64,000 nt of DNA from Formicarius rufipectus. Taxonomy: Eukaryota; Chordata; Aves; Passeriformes; Formicariidae. This document shows, piece after piece, positions 48,801-60,097 of this stretch (its first letter is position 1; every line of letters starts with the position of its first letter). Both the position numbers and the translations under genes were made by a program. The DNA is taken from assembly GCA_013399695.1 (NCBI GenBank), contig VXAU01002292.1, positions 1,668,748-1,732,747 on the forward strand, written 5' to 3'. The notes under the pieces were generated by a model. It was not told the origin of the DNA, did not search any database, and saw only the letters and a list, made by a program, of their open reading frames with translations.

Positions 48801-51764
48801 TTTCTCCCCCCTTGCCTTGCTTGCAGTGGATGAATGGCTTAATTAGAGTGACTGTTGTGCAACTCTCAAAAATCTAAATTTTGGACTTGTAGGAACTATA
48901 AAGAAAAATATGAAAGGTCTTATCTAGCACTAAATACCCATCAGAATTAGAAATTTTACTGTTCTTAGGCCCATACTTATTATAGTCTCTGCTCTATTTA
49001 ATACCTTATAATAAAAATCACCACCAGTTTTTAGTTTGCAAATATTAGAATAATTTCTTGATTAAGAAGAGGGGCTCTTTTGATGGAATGACATGTATTC
49101 CAGGAGACAGGATCTCAAAGGAGATGACTTCTCCTCCTTTCTTTATATATTCCCTCCCCCAGTCAAGAGAAAAACAAAAGGTATTGCCAAGAGGACCCAC
49201 TCAGGAAAAATTAAAAAGAAATAGCAAGGTGCGAATGTTGTAAAAGCCTCTCCAAAAGCGGTTGGTGCCATGGGGGTGACTCTTCAAAGTGCCTGGCACA
49301 GAAGCTGGTGGTCCTTTCCCTCAGCAGCTACACCCAGGAGAAAAAGAGAGTGAGTTCCAGAAGTGCTGGGACTTTTATTCCCTGTCTCCTGAGCTCCTGG
49401 GATGCTTCATTTCAGGGACCTACCTTTCTGGCAGGTCCTGAGATGATGCGGATAGCCCTTCCCCAATTCAGCTTGGACGGTCCCCCAGGCTCCAAATCAC
49501 GTGGTGGTAAGAAAAAACTCACTAAAAATCTTTCCTATTTAACTAGAACTGCAACAGGTGCATCCTCTCATTCTGTCTTCAGTTCACTATCAGCAAGCAT
49601 GCACACTCTTCACCATTGCCTTGAGAAACCAATTCCACTTAGTAGTAGATTTTTTTTAGTGTTTTGGGGACTTTTGGTTTTGCCTATATGCCTTCTGTAG
49701 CTTAGGAGAGGGTTTTGTTGGTATGGCTGCATTCTGTGCTGGCACTGGCCTCCCTCCTTTGCCCTTACTCTTGCCCAGAAGAAGCACATAAAAGTTCTTA
49801 CTGTGCAGAACAAATGCAATAAATGGGAATTCTACACACAAGTGGTTTTGAAAGACAGATCCCATTCTTAAGATAAGCAGTTACAAATACAGAACAGTTT
49901 TCCCAGGCTTTTGATTCTGTGTGTGATGACCCTATATCTGTGTTCTAGTGGTGTGCTGCTCTTTCCAAATTATCGTGACCCATCTTGTCATGAATAGGTG
50001 TGTTACAGCAATGCTGTGAGCTGTAGTGTGGGCAGAGTGTGAATGCAATAAGCAAATTGGAAATTGAACATAGGTTTTGTGAAATTATTATAATGTCGTG
50101 TCAAATTATTACAATGTGTGACCTTACATCATGAAAAGACACTGGTAGTGTAAAGCAAATTACAGTACTGATCCACAGTGGATCAGTACTTTTGTTTGTG
50201 GCAGACATATAGTCTCTCATGTGACTTCTCACTCATGGTTCCCTTCAAAACACTGATTTTTTTATTATTATTTTTTTAAAATATTTTTTTTAGGAATTAG
50301 GGTCTTCAGTAGAACTGCTCAGAGAAAAATGTTGGCGGTAGAGTAGAAGTACAAACAATAATCCAAAATCACTGTTATCAATGATTCTGCTTTAAACAAC
50401 CAGTCAAACAAAAAATTTCTGTTACTGATTTTTGACCATGCAATGGAAATGCTGACTGGATTCAGAACACAAGGTTTGGGAACTGCATGTTCCAATTTTA
50501 TTTTCTTTTCATTAAAAAAAGTCTGACCCCTTGATCACAGAAGTGCAACCTGAAATTCCTCGTGCTCTTACCATGCCTAGGTAACTTCTTTATAGCTGAT
50601 ACACTTCTCAACTCCCAGTCCCCAGGGGATAAATCCTACATCTGAGGGGAATCCTGTACTGGACAAGAGTATTTGGGTAAAGAGACAAACTGAAAAGATT
50701 ATAGTTATAAACTACCTTATTCCTGTATCACTGATTCTTCCACTGCAGCAGGATATTGAACATTTTAATTTGGAGTGGGTCTGTGCTCTTTAGCTGTGGT
50801 ATTTTTATGGGTCAGTGACATTCCTATCACCACTCCCACAGAGAGAGAGAGACTCTTCTTAACTTGTTTTGAACTGTACTGCTTTGTTGTTTAGGATTTT
50901 ATGTCTTTATTTAGCACTAGTGTTTTTCAGTCATGGAATTAATGTTGACATTTGTATAAACGTAAAAGAAGTAAAGCTGTGGCAGATAGGAAATATGATA
51001 CAAATTTGCTTTATTAATTTCTTAGACCTGTTACTTTAAAAGAAGCACCACTGAAAGACTTGATGAATAATGTTGGATGCTCCACTGCAACAGAAATGCT
51101 TTTAAGTGTTGACTTCTGTGGTTCTTGGGGAAAAAAAAAAAGCTGGCTTTGATATTCTAGAGAATGTAATAATTTAGATGGCAAGATATTTCTTAGCTTT
51201 CCTGCTCTTTACAAGGAAAAGAACCACACAGTTAAAGACTTTGGAGGGTTTCACCAAATTACACGACTGATAAATTATGGCTTTACAATTTTTACTGTGT
51301 GTAATCTCACTTAGAAGTATCTATTTTTATTTTAAAAGATAGACATAAAAACCCGAGTTTGAATTTTTCTAATGTATTTTGTGTTTTTTCATAGTTTTTC
51401 GTTGTGTTTTCCTTTTATAATTCTTAGCAATACATTAACATGTGAAAACAAATAACATGTTTCACATTTTAGAGTGCTGTACAATAAAATTGTTCAATGC
51501 CCTGTCCATGGCCTGAAATTATATGAGGTAGAACTTTCAATGTTACAAAATTGCTCTGTAAATGCCCTTTGAGTAGTATTTTGCAGGACTACTTACTTCA
51601 CATTCAGTAACATGATCTGTATAAAGATGCTTTTAAACTTTATATTCTTCCTTATATATATGTCAGGTTTTTCAGTCAAAAACCTTGGAATAGAAAAGAC
51701 CATCTCCTGTGATATTTGAGTTTCCCTTGCTGTGGTGTTTGGGGATGTAGTTTGTTGTCTCCAG
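42848..51764 (+). other. POPDC3: POPDC3 first intron (probable), no coding recognised
   Basis: About 9 kb, AT-rich after the CpG island fades near 43300. A more GC-rich patch at 45180-46100 has short open frames on the minus strand without domains. A 27-bp near-perfect palindrome lies at 50164-50190. The plus-strand frame 48073-48471 and frame 49308-49700 show no recognised similarity. Confidence 0.6.
50164..50190. repeat. Perfect inverted repeat, 13-bp arms, 1-nt spacer
   Basis: Arm AGTACTGATCCAC (50164-50176) and arm GTGGATCAGTACT (50178-50190) are exact reverse complements separated by one A. Confidence 0.95.
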
Positions 51765-52055
51765 GAACAGAGACCAGCCTTGCTCAACACGTTAATGAAA
51801 GTGGTTTGACTGAAACCCAGAGTGAGATGGAGGAAGCGAACAAGGAACAAGAGTTCATTGTCTCCTCTTGTTGAAGTGCTCAGTAGGATGTTAAAGAAGG
51901 CTTCCAGGGAGAAGTTTCAGGATGAACAAATGCACTACCTTCTCAACAGTGAGGCTGTGCAAAAGCTTGTCACAGGATGTGTGAATGCTAGTACAGTTTT
52001 ATTTGGATTTAGTTTAATGCTTGCGACAGAGTTCATAGATACAGAAACATGATTT
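51765..52055 (+). pseudogene. Unidentified frameshifted coding-like segment (pseudogene or unknown exon)
   Basis: After an acceptor-like tttgttgtctccag, one frame encodes an acidic stretch including ETQSEMEEANKEQEFIVSS before a TGA at 51876. A second frame, shifted by one base, continues with VEVLSRMLKKASREKF, DEQMHYLLNSEAVQKLV and a hydrophobic tail to a TGA at 52053. The amino-acid composition of the two parts looks like real protein joined across one frameshift. AATAAA follows at 52144-52149. I do not recognise the family. It could be a retrocopy relic, a decayed terminal exon of another gene, or chance. There is no in-frame ATG at its head. Confidence 0.35.
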
Positions 52056-52143
52056 TCAGTGGAATGAATATTAAAGTTTGATCCTGGAATCACTGAGTTG
52101 CAAGGGGTATTGGAAGACTGTAATGCACTCCTAGGTATTAGAC

Positions 52144-52149
52144 AATAAA
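52144..52149 (+). promoter_or_regulatory. AATAAA poly(A)-like signal
   Basis: Canonical hexamer about 90 bases after the end of the unidentified segment and about 70 bases before POPDC3 exon 2. It may have served the unidentified segment; it could also be chance in AT-rich DNA. Confidence 0.3.
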
Positions 52150-52217
52150 AGCTCTGATAAAAGTTTAGTTGATGAAAAAAATGTTATAAGTAATTCACCT
52201 TTTCTTCACTTGTCCAG

Positions 52218-52455
52218 ATCAGATGAAGCTACAGATGACATGACCAAAGTCAAAAACATGACTTGATGAAAAACAGCATTGAGAACATTAGCTGCCTGGT
52301 TGCTGGAAATCCTAAGTGTGACTTCACTACCGAAAAGAGACCCTGACATAATGTGATCATGGAGCAGAGTTTGCAAGAATGGAAAAACAAAGAACCTTAC
52401 TAGCTGCATCTCAAAATTTTCCAAAGTTCAGCTGAATCTACAAAATATTCCAGCC
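52218..52455 (+). other. POPDC3: POPDC3 exon 2 5' UTR portion
   Basis: A good acceptor, ttttcttcacttgtccag, ends at 52217 and leaves a 238-base leader before the start codon. The leader contains upstream ATGs in other frames. The exact acceptor is inferred, but the pyrimidine tract is the best one near the coding start. Confidence 0.55.
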
Positions 52456-52946
52456 ATGGGAGACAATGCAAGTTTTTGGGAAACTTTGATTTATGCACAT
52501 CCTATGTGTACCACCTGGAAGCAAGAGGCAGAAGGATCTATCTACCACCTAGCCAGTATTCTCTTTGTTGTGGGCTTCATGGGTGGAAGTGGATTCTTTG
52601 GGCTTCTCTATGTCTTCAGCTTGCTTGGATTGGGTTTTCTCTGCTCTTCTGTTTGGGCTTGGCTGGATGTCTGTGCTGCTGATATATTCTCCTGGAATTT
52701 TATCCTGTTTACTATATGCTTTGTCCAGTTCATTTATGTTACCTACCAAGTTCGGAGTGTTGCCTTTGACAGAGAATTCCAGGAACTGTACAGTGCTCTC
52801 TTCCAGCCTCTTGGAATTTCCTTGACTGTGTACAGGAAAATTGTCCTGTGCTGTGATGCAGAAGTGATTACCCTGGAAAAGGAACACTGTTACGCCATGC
52901 AGGGCAAAACACCTATTGATAAACTGTCCTTGCTTGTGTCAGGCAG
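52456..52946 (+). CDS. POPDC3: POPDC3 coding exon 2 (N-terminus and membrane segments)
   Basis: Encodes residues 1-163 plus two bases of Arg164. It covers the short extracellular N-terminus with CTTWKQEAEG, the three membrane segments, and the first part of the Popeye domain through AMQGKTPIDKLSLLVSG. The donor gtttgt at 52947 is a weaker match than usual. Read-through past it gives a short tail ending at 53028 in a poly-Lys tract, so the splice is required for the normal protein. Confidence 0.95.
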
Positions 52947-55940
52947 GTTTGTATTAGTTCATACAGGTTTACTGCAAACACCTTTATTTTTTCCTCCTTC
53001 TTTGGAAAAAAAAAAAAAAAAGGCTTGATTTGTGTATTGTTTGTTTATTTTTCAGTACAGTAGATTAAATATTAATGCAACTAATATAAATATTAATAGG
53101 GTAAATGCGCTTGTCTAGGAAAGCACTAGCATAAAAACATTAAGCACAAAATCTGTAACAGCATAAAGAAAAGGGTTTGAAGTCATTCTTTTCCAGACCA
53201 CTGTATCATAGCTCTTAACAGGTTAGCCAGATAAAGAGAACAAATGTGTACTTCAGTCTTCAGGCTATGGTTTGCTATTTGTCTACTGCCTAGCTGATGA
53301 GCACTGCATCTGTCTTATTTTTGTTTACTAGTATAATCTGAAATGGGACTAAAAGTTAGTTATTAAACTGAATATACTGAGATAAACTCTGTTTAATTGA
53401 GATCTTAACTTTGGTACAGGTTGTATTTGGTTGCTTTCAAGGGGATGGGAGAACAGAAGGAGTAGGGGAGAACAAAAGGCTTAAAAGCACCCTTTCCCTA
53501 GAAGGGGACATCGTTGAGCCCTATTAAGATTTGCAGAACTGTGCCTACATTTACTGTATACTGTGGCCCTTTGTTAGACCCTGAGGCAATAAATCCACCT
53601 GCTTGTAGTTGTGTTTACAGGGGAAACCTTTTGGCAACTTTACTGATGCTTTCCTGGGTGGAAATACTAGCTTTCATACTGTATGCAAAGTAGTGTGCAG
53701 TACCAGACCACCATAAGAGTAAGTGGGATACCCAGGAGTCATGGCCATGGACTGTCTTTGATGGGACACTCTGTGGGTGTATTTTGATAGCCTGCTTCAT
53801 GGACAGATGGAATTGGTAGGCAACTTGACACTCAGCTGATTTAGGACTACTGGCAATGGACAATATGGATTGTAGGCAGTTGTCCTTAGTGACAGGCTGG
53901 TTCGGAGTATTCTTGGGAACTGTCTTGGAAGTACCTCATGGAGGTTGCTTTTTGGTATAGGTGCACCAAAGGAGAGCTTTCCATCCTTCTACGTGCCCAG
54001 CCAGTTAGTAATCATACAGGGAGTTTCTGCTGCCCTTCTTCGCCTGGTACAGGGCTGTTTATGCACCTTCAGCCTTCAATATTATTTAAAAAGTAGAAAG
54101 CAAATTTTTCTTTCACACCTGCAGAGTGCCACAGCATTCACACAGAGATCCCACACCTCCAGGCTGTTCTTCTGGCTTCAGACATAGTCCTGTCTCCATC
54201 TGATTCCTGTCAAACGTGGAGAGAGCCCTCCCTAATACATGCTTCCCACTCCCTGCTTTTGCAACTTTGTTCCCTCTAAAATGAGTATTTGCCAAACCTA
54301 GAAGTAAATCCCATTGTTTTCAGGGGAAGGAGAGAAATGGTGTTAGGGACACTGGTCTTTCACCTCTCCAGTGCACACTGGCCTTTTAATGGCAAAGTTT
54401 GTGCATCACTGAACAGACCTGCCACAGAGAGAATATGACTTGAATAAAGCCTGCAAAGATTTCCATTTCATTTGAGTGATTGTCTTGCATTCTCTTTCAA
54501 CTGGCCTGATCAAGTTGTGTTCAAAAATATTATTAGGATACTGTTGGCCAGTTGGTTTGTCATGCCCTCAAACCTATATTTAAATTCCTCACATAGTAGA
54601 AATAGCACATTTCTGTTGCAGTCCTTGCTGGTGTACAGGTAGTGCTAACAAATTAACACATCTTATCTTGGTAGGATCAGAGTGACAGTTGATGGAGAGT
54701 TTCTGCATTATATTTTTCCTCTTCAGTTTCTGGATTCTCCTGAATGGGATTCGCTGAGGCCCACAGAAGAGGGAATTTTCCAGGTAAAAAAATGTTGAGG
54801 TTTTTTTGTTTGTTTTTAGTACTACAGAGAACTATTCAAGTACTGTTTGGTTTAGAAATAAATTTATTCAGTTGTGGGTTTCATTTGTGACACTATACAA
54901 ACAAGTGGCATTCTATTAATTTGTGGAGGGAAGTCCTCTTTACCTGTTGGACTGGTTTTGCTGTTTGTATCTTGTTACAACAGAGTTTTTCTGAAAGCTA
55001 ATTCAGGAGATAGGCTCTGTTTGCATTCTTTGGCTGTGCTAACATTCAGCCCTGAGAAGCCAGGTTTGCATGAGGTGGGTGGATGCTGGTGCTGAAGAGG
55101 CTTCCCAATGGGACATGAGCCAGGGAGAGATCAGCCTGTGACACAGCTTGGCTCGGGTTACAGCATGGGACACAGTGCTAGTCGAGGCTGCCCTCTCTGG
55201 TCTGTGAGCCCTCCCACTGCTGTCACTTGACCGACACACTGTCTCCTGCCTGTATGAGATCTGATGTCTCCTGTCACAAGGGCAAATGGCATTTGTCAAG
55301 AGTTTTCTTTAGACCTGCCTTTCCCACTGAGGCTGCCAAGACTGGAGCAGGGAGTGCAGGGCTGAACTAGGTTGTCCTGGCCGGGTGAGCACAGGGATAC
55401 TGTCACTGAGGCTGACCAGATGTGATAATTTGGTCCATACCTAGTCACCCTTCTCAATTGTCTTTTACATATAATAGACTTCCCAGAGCTCTCTGGCTGG
55501 ATTAAAAGGCTCTAATTGCAGTAGGTAGGTTCTACTGAGAGGGAGTTGCCTTCTGAGCAAGGGCAGCAGCGTCAACATCACCACCTTGTCACCTAGCTCT
55601 TCAATTTTCTCTTCTATAGGTAACACTTACGGCAGAGACAGATTGTCGGTATGTGGCCTGGAGGAGAAAGAAGCTCTATCTGCTGTTCGCTAAACACCGT
55701 TTCATCTCCCGCCTGTTCTCAATTTTAATTGGGAGCGACATTGCTGAAAAACTGTATGCCTTGAATGACAGGGTGCACGTGGGGCAAGGCTTTAGGTACG
55801 ACATTCGCTTACCAAACTTCTACCACGTTGCACTGCCAGAGACCCCTCCAGTGCAGCTCTCCCACCATCTACAACGAGGCTCCCCCCGACGCACGGCCAT
55901 AGGGGTTACAAACTGCAGCTCCTTCCTCACACCGGCCTAG
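52456..55940 (+). CDS. POPDC3: Popeye domain-containing protein 3, complete coding sequence in three exons
   Basis: POPDC3 is a three-pass membrane protein of heart and skeletal muscle with a cytoplasmic cAMP-binding Popeye domain; the family modulates muscle membrane proteins and pacemaking. The coding parts are 52456-52946, 54675-54783 and 55620-55940, giving 306 residues. The start has a strong Kozak context (GCCATGG). An N-glycosylation sequon, NAS, is at residue 4. Three hydrophobic segments occupy about residues 30-95 (ILFVVGFMGGSGFFGLLYVF and following). The Popeye domain follows, with the signature cAMP-pocket motifs FLDSPEW at 182-188 and FQVTL at 199-203. Human POPDC3 has 291 residues; the extra length is in the C-terminal tail after DIRLPNFY. 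No disruption is seen. It lies downstream of PREP in the same direction, the conserved vertebrate order. Confidence 0.97.
52947..54674 (+). other. POPDC3: POPDC3 intron 2
   Basis: This 1.7-kb intron ends ttatcttggtag and has a long A run at about 53006-53021. Open frames at 53615-53863 (-) and 53945-54187 (+) have no recognised similarity. Confidence 0.85.
54675..54783 (+). CDS. POPDC3: POPDC3 coding exon 3 (cAMP-pocket half)
   Basis: This 109-bp exon completes Arg164 and ends after Gln200. It encodes IRVTVDGEFLHYIFPLQF, then LDSPEWDSLRPTEEGIFQ. The DSPE part of the cAMP-binding signature lies here, and the FQVT part spans the junction to the next exon. The donor is gtaaaa. Confidence 0.96.
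54784..55619 (+). other. POPDC3: POPDC3 intron 3
   Basis: This 836-bp intron starts gtaaaa and ends cttctatag. No repeat or further exon is recognised. Confidence 0.85.
55620..55940 (+). CDS. POPDC3: POPDC3 terminal coding exon
   Basis: Begins in phase 0 with VTLTAETDCRYVAWRRKKLY, continues RLFSILIGSDIAEKLYALND and RYDIRLPNFYHVALPET, and ends SSFLTPA before TAG at 55938-55940. The segment up to PNFY is family-typical. The last 35 or so residues (Pro, Ser and Arg rich) are less conserved and account for the greater length than human POPDC3. Confidence 0.96.
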   Translation, partial: VTLTAETDCRYVAWRRKKLYLLFAKHRFISRLFSILIGSDIAEKLYALNDRVHVGQGFRYDIRLPNFYHVALPETPPVQLSHHLQRGSPRRTAIGVTNCSSFLTPA

Positions 55941-57119
55941 GAAGGAAAATTCTGCTGCAGCCATTCCTCAAAGTGATGAAGGAAAATGCAAAGTGGCAAA
56001 GCAGAAGAGCAGAAGCAGATCAAGACCCAGTCAGGCCGAATTTGACTGACAAGTGCCATTTATGTTTATTGGAGTAGATGGAATTCTCTTTCTCTCTCAA
56101 GCCAGAGAATTGGCTTCTTCATTTTGACTGTGCAATATGTTTACTTTCTGTTGATTCTTCTCTTGATCTTCATCTCCTTACTTTTGGAGGAAAACAAATC
56201 ATAACAGGCCAAGGTTTTATTGCAGTTGTGGTGACCTCTCTGTTGTGTTGTGTGGGGTTTTTTCTAAAAAAAGAATCCCACAGTATTTGTAATTATATTT
56301 TCTCCTAATTTTTGCCATAATGAAGCATAGTCGAAATAGTCAGTGAAAACATGATGTCTTCAAAATATAGCAACGTGCTTATAACATTCATATTTATGCC
56401 ACGTGGACACTGTCTCAATTAACATGAATAATATTGCAGAAAAAGACCGAGGACCAATTATATTGGGTTTGTTTCTTAAAGAAATTAAAGATTTTGAAAT
56501 GCACGACAAGAGTCTTTAAAACAAACAAACAAAACACAACAACAAAACAAATTCTATTCCTTGAGTGATAGGTTTCTCTCTGACTGTCCTAAAGAGGTGT
56601 TATATGAAAACAAGCATAAATCTCATTGCTGGCATTACAAAAATAAAACAGGTGTAACTGCTGCAACTACAGCTTAGGGAAATGATTGTGTAGCATTTCT
56701 GATAGAATGTGATGCTGCAGGACTTAGACTTCCACAGTTCAGTGCCCTTCATGACAGGTACAATAAATAATGTTAATCAATCAACTGCTGAACCATTGGA
56801 GTTTGTTGTACAATATTCTTTTTAGCAATGTCTGTCAGGAAGAGATTAAAACAGCTGTAGCAATAAATACAATTTTTAACTGAAACATTCTTGATTAGCT
56901 TCCAGAGTCACTTTTTCGTGCCTATGAAATTCCTGATTGAAAAGATGTTCTCTCCCTGATTTGGTGATGTTTTAATGACATAAGGGAGTCCCAGCTCACA
57001 CTTCAGTAGGAGAGAGTTGGTTTCAACCCTTGAGGTCACTGTGCCTTTGGAGAGAAGTGTCTGAATGTCTTTGCTAACTCACCTTCCTGCTTCTATGCCT
57101 GATGCCTGCCAGTAATAAA
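55941..57119 (+). other. POPDC3: POPDC3 3' UTR (probable) with several poly(A) signals
   Basis: Non-coding AT-rich sequence follows the stop. Candidate poly(A) signals are ATTAAA at 56484-56489 and AATAAA at 56642-56647, 56762-56767, 56862-56867 and 57114-57119. An AAAC-rich tract lies at 56518-56549. The hexamers allow several 3' ends; which one is used cannot be told from sequence. Confidence 0.5.
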
Positions 57120-58935
57120 AAAATAAGAACCATTACTATTTTATGAGACTAGATTGCTGCTTGATATATTTGTAAGTAGATCATATTTTTAATATTTTAA
57201 AATTGCTGGCCTGTTTGTTAGGATGACCGTTGTGTGTTTTTCTCAGTGTGGGTATACATATGGGTTCACACCTTGTGAGCTGTTGCTGGAGGACTTAAAA
57301 TGACTATCCAATCATATGTTTGAAAGATAATCATGCAGTATGTATAAGAAAGCTATTAGAAATTATTAGAAACACTGCCTGTTTGAAGGACCTTCAGTGA
57401 AGATAACATTGTACAAGTTTTGCTTTTAGCTTTATGTTACTTTCTCAAAGAGAAAAATCTGCCAAACATACATACTACAGCATACAATGTGATAATCCCC
57501 AAATCATTCTCATAACACTTCCATGCAATGTATTCTGTGTTATTTAATGTGTGAAGTGACTGAATCACAGAGAAATTTTCTCCTGGTCAAAATATAATTT
57601 AAAAAAATGCAAACAGAAAGTTCTTTAATGGCTTTTAAAGACCTATTCAGGTAATAACTAAGGCACAAAGTGCTGGAGGCTGGCACAACATGGTAAGGAT
57701 GTACAGCAGCTTGTGCCCTCTGCCTATACTTTTCATGGCTACCTGATCCCTTGGTATGACTCAGCACAGGTATTCTCATGTAATTTCATGAGAAGTTACA
57801 TGTAACTTCATGAGAAGCTGTGGTTGCAGTATCATGTCCTATTTGTGGATGGTGCCTGAAGTGGGTAAGAAGTGCATCATCACTCATGGATGTTGTCACT
57901 TGGGCTGTGCCTCACAATCCCTCTCTGCTTCAGCCAGCTGACCTGCTCTAAAAACCTTATGTTGTTTTTTAATGGGCCATTTAAAAATAACCCCCCACCC
58001 CTCATTCTGATAAAATAACAAGAATGTGCAAATTTGTCATGCTGTACATGTATTGGACCAATATGAAGTTTATACTTAATGTTTTATATGTTAATATTCT
58101 ACAAAAATAAAAATATTTTAGATACATAGAAGAGATGTTATTCTACACATATCTGTAATATAAATAATTGATTAATGATCTCCTTGGTTTTCTTGAATAC
58201 ATGGATTTAGCCTATATATTCACGAAAACTTATCTTTACTAAGTCCTGACCCTACTGAAGTTAACTACTTTGATCATCTTCACCTTCAAATTAAGACCAA
58301 GAAGTCTTGCCCACCAAATTTCTATGTCAAGCTTATATATTCTATTTAAACTATAATATACTACTTAGAAAGACACCTGCTCTGGAGCGATAGATGCTTT
58401 GAGATGTATTTGGGTAACTTTTTTTTCTTTGTAACTGGTATGTGCCTTGGTTTCAGCCTTGTTTCCAAACACAAACCTCTGTGTTGCTTTTCTTTGCCAG
58501 AATTGCTTAATGTCAGAAATCACTACTAGGATATAGTCTGAGTCAATATCTGAACATACTCTTAGCTTATCTTGTTTAGCTATTGCTACTGTTCTTTTTG
58601 AGCTTTGAGTCACCTTTTAAAAATTGTCTCTAGTTTTACAGCATCTGTTTGAGTCATGACTAGCAGAACATTTCAGCTGTAGAATTCAGGACATACGTAT
58701 CTACAGTAATAGAAGTACAGCCAAAAGGACTGGAAGCGAGACAGCAAGCTCACTCCACTTCTCTTTTTTTTTTTTAATTGTGTACAGCACTGCTAAAACA
58801 TACTGTAAAATGCCCTCTGGTATGCATCTCCTCAACCAGTGTTTTGGAACAAGTGTATAATCTACCTAAGTGAAGACTCAAGACTGATGTCAGTGGAATC
58901 AGACAACCTGTTGTGATGTCATATCCAGCCAGTCA
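57120..58935. other. Intergenic, no gene recognised
   Basis: AT-rich sequence with a 22-bp tandem duplication at 57777-57820 and a T run at 58765-58777. Minus-strand open frames (57540-57779, 58365-58613) have no recognised similarity. Confidence 0.7.
57777..57820 (+). repeat. 22-bp tandem duplication
   Basis: Two adjacent 22-base copies beginning catgtaa and containing ttcatgagaag match at 19 of 22 positions. Confidence 0.9.
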
Positions 58936-59330
58936 TTAGAGAGTTGGGATCTCTCAGCCTGGAGATGAGAAGGCTCCAGGGAGACTTTATTGCAGCCTTT
59001 CAGTACTTAAAGGGGGCTTATAAGAAAGATGACAAAATTTTTATAGCAGGGTTTGTTGTGATAGGGCAAGGGGTAATGGTTTTAAACTCAAAGAGCGTAG
59101 ATTCAGACTACATATATGGAAGAATTTTTTTTGTGATGGCTGGGATGAAACACTGAAATAGGCTGTCCAGGGAGGTGGTGGATGCCTCATCCCTAGGAAC
59201 ATTCAAATTCAGGTTGGATAAAGCTCTCAGCAACCTGGTCTATTTTAAGATATCCCTGCTTATTCAAGGAGGTTGGATTAGATGGCCTTTAAAGATCCCC
59301 TCCATCCCAGACTCTTCTATGATTATTTAT
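58936..59330 (+). repeat. CR1 LINE 3'-end fragment, plus orientation (about 400 bp)
   Basis: Hallmark blocks occur in order: agcctggagatgagaaggct, 'ccagggagactttattgcag', 'cctttcagtacttaaag', ggctgtccagggaggtggtg, 'aggttggattagatggc', and the terminal ctcttctatgatt. It is the longest clear CR1 tail in the window. The short frame 58944-59156 is part of the repeat, not a gene. Confidence 0.95.
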
Positions 59331-60074
59331 AGGTTACTAAACATTTGGAGCTAGGTGAAGTTCTGACTTGAGCATCATCCAATTTATGCCTGTGGTACTA
59401 CTCAGGAATAACTACCAGTGAGGTGATCAGCCTCCTTCATAATTGGTTTAAGCAAATGGGTTATTGAGTCCCTGTGGCTATCAATGATTCCTATTCTTGA
59501 TATGCAGAGATTCCCCTTTACTCGCATTTTACATTTTTACCAGTTTCATAACCTTTTGTGGGGTTATGTTGACATTTGTATATTATTATAGGTAGGAGTG
59601 GAAGAATCTGGTGCTCATGATGATTTGCTCATTTATCACCCTCAGTTTATCTTCCAGGGTTTTTTTAATTATAGACATCATGTTGGAATCACCTTTCCAG
59701 CCTGCAGAAGGGTTCAAATTTACTGCACAAGCTAAGAAAATATATGGTCTAGGATAGTCCAAAACATGGATAGGGAGGGACAGGAGAGGAAAAGAGCACT
59801 CAGAGTCATACAGGTTTTATCCAGGAGAGGTTTATTTTAAATTGGGCTCATGGCAAATTAATTTGTTGGGTGCAGCAAGGTATAGTAAGAGCATCAAAGC
59901 AAGTCTTGCCTATTTAGGGGAATGGGTCTGACCCTACAGTTCTTTTGTTACATAGTAGTTTCTTAACTACTAGTAGTGTGAGTACAGGTAACAGGTTCCA
60001 TCATGCAACTCCACTCAAAACTACAACTACAGAATAACTAGAGGGAATGTATCCCAACATACTGTTATAGCTAA

Positions 60075-60097
60075 TACATTTTGCAAGGCAAAATGTA
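60075..60097. repeat. Inverted repeat, 10-bp arms, 3-nt loop
   Basis: Arms TACATTTTGC (60075-60084) and GCAAAATGTA (60088-60097) are exact reverse complements around AAG. Confidence 0.9.

Noticed and set aside
52549..52887. 112-codon minus-strand open frame over POPDC3 exon 2
   Set aside because: It is the complement shadow of the real POPDC3 coding exon.
58944..59156. 70-codon open frame
   Set aside because: Lies wholly within the CR1 3' tail and is repeat sequence, not a gene.
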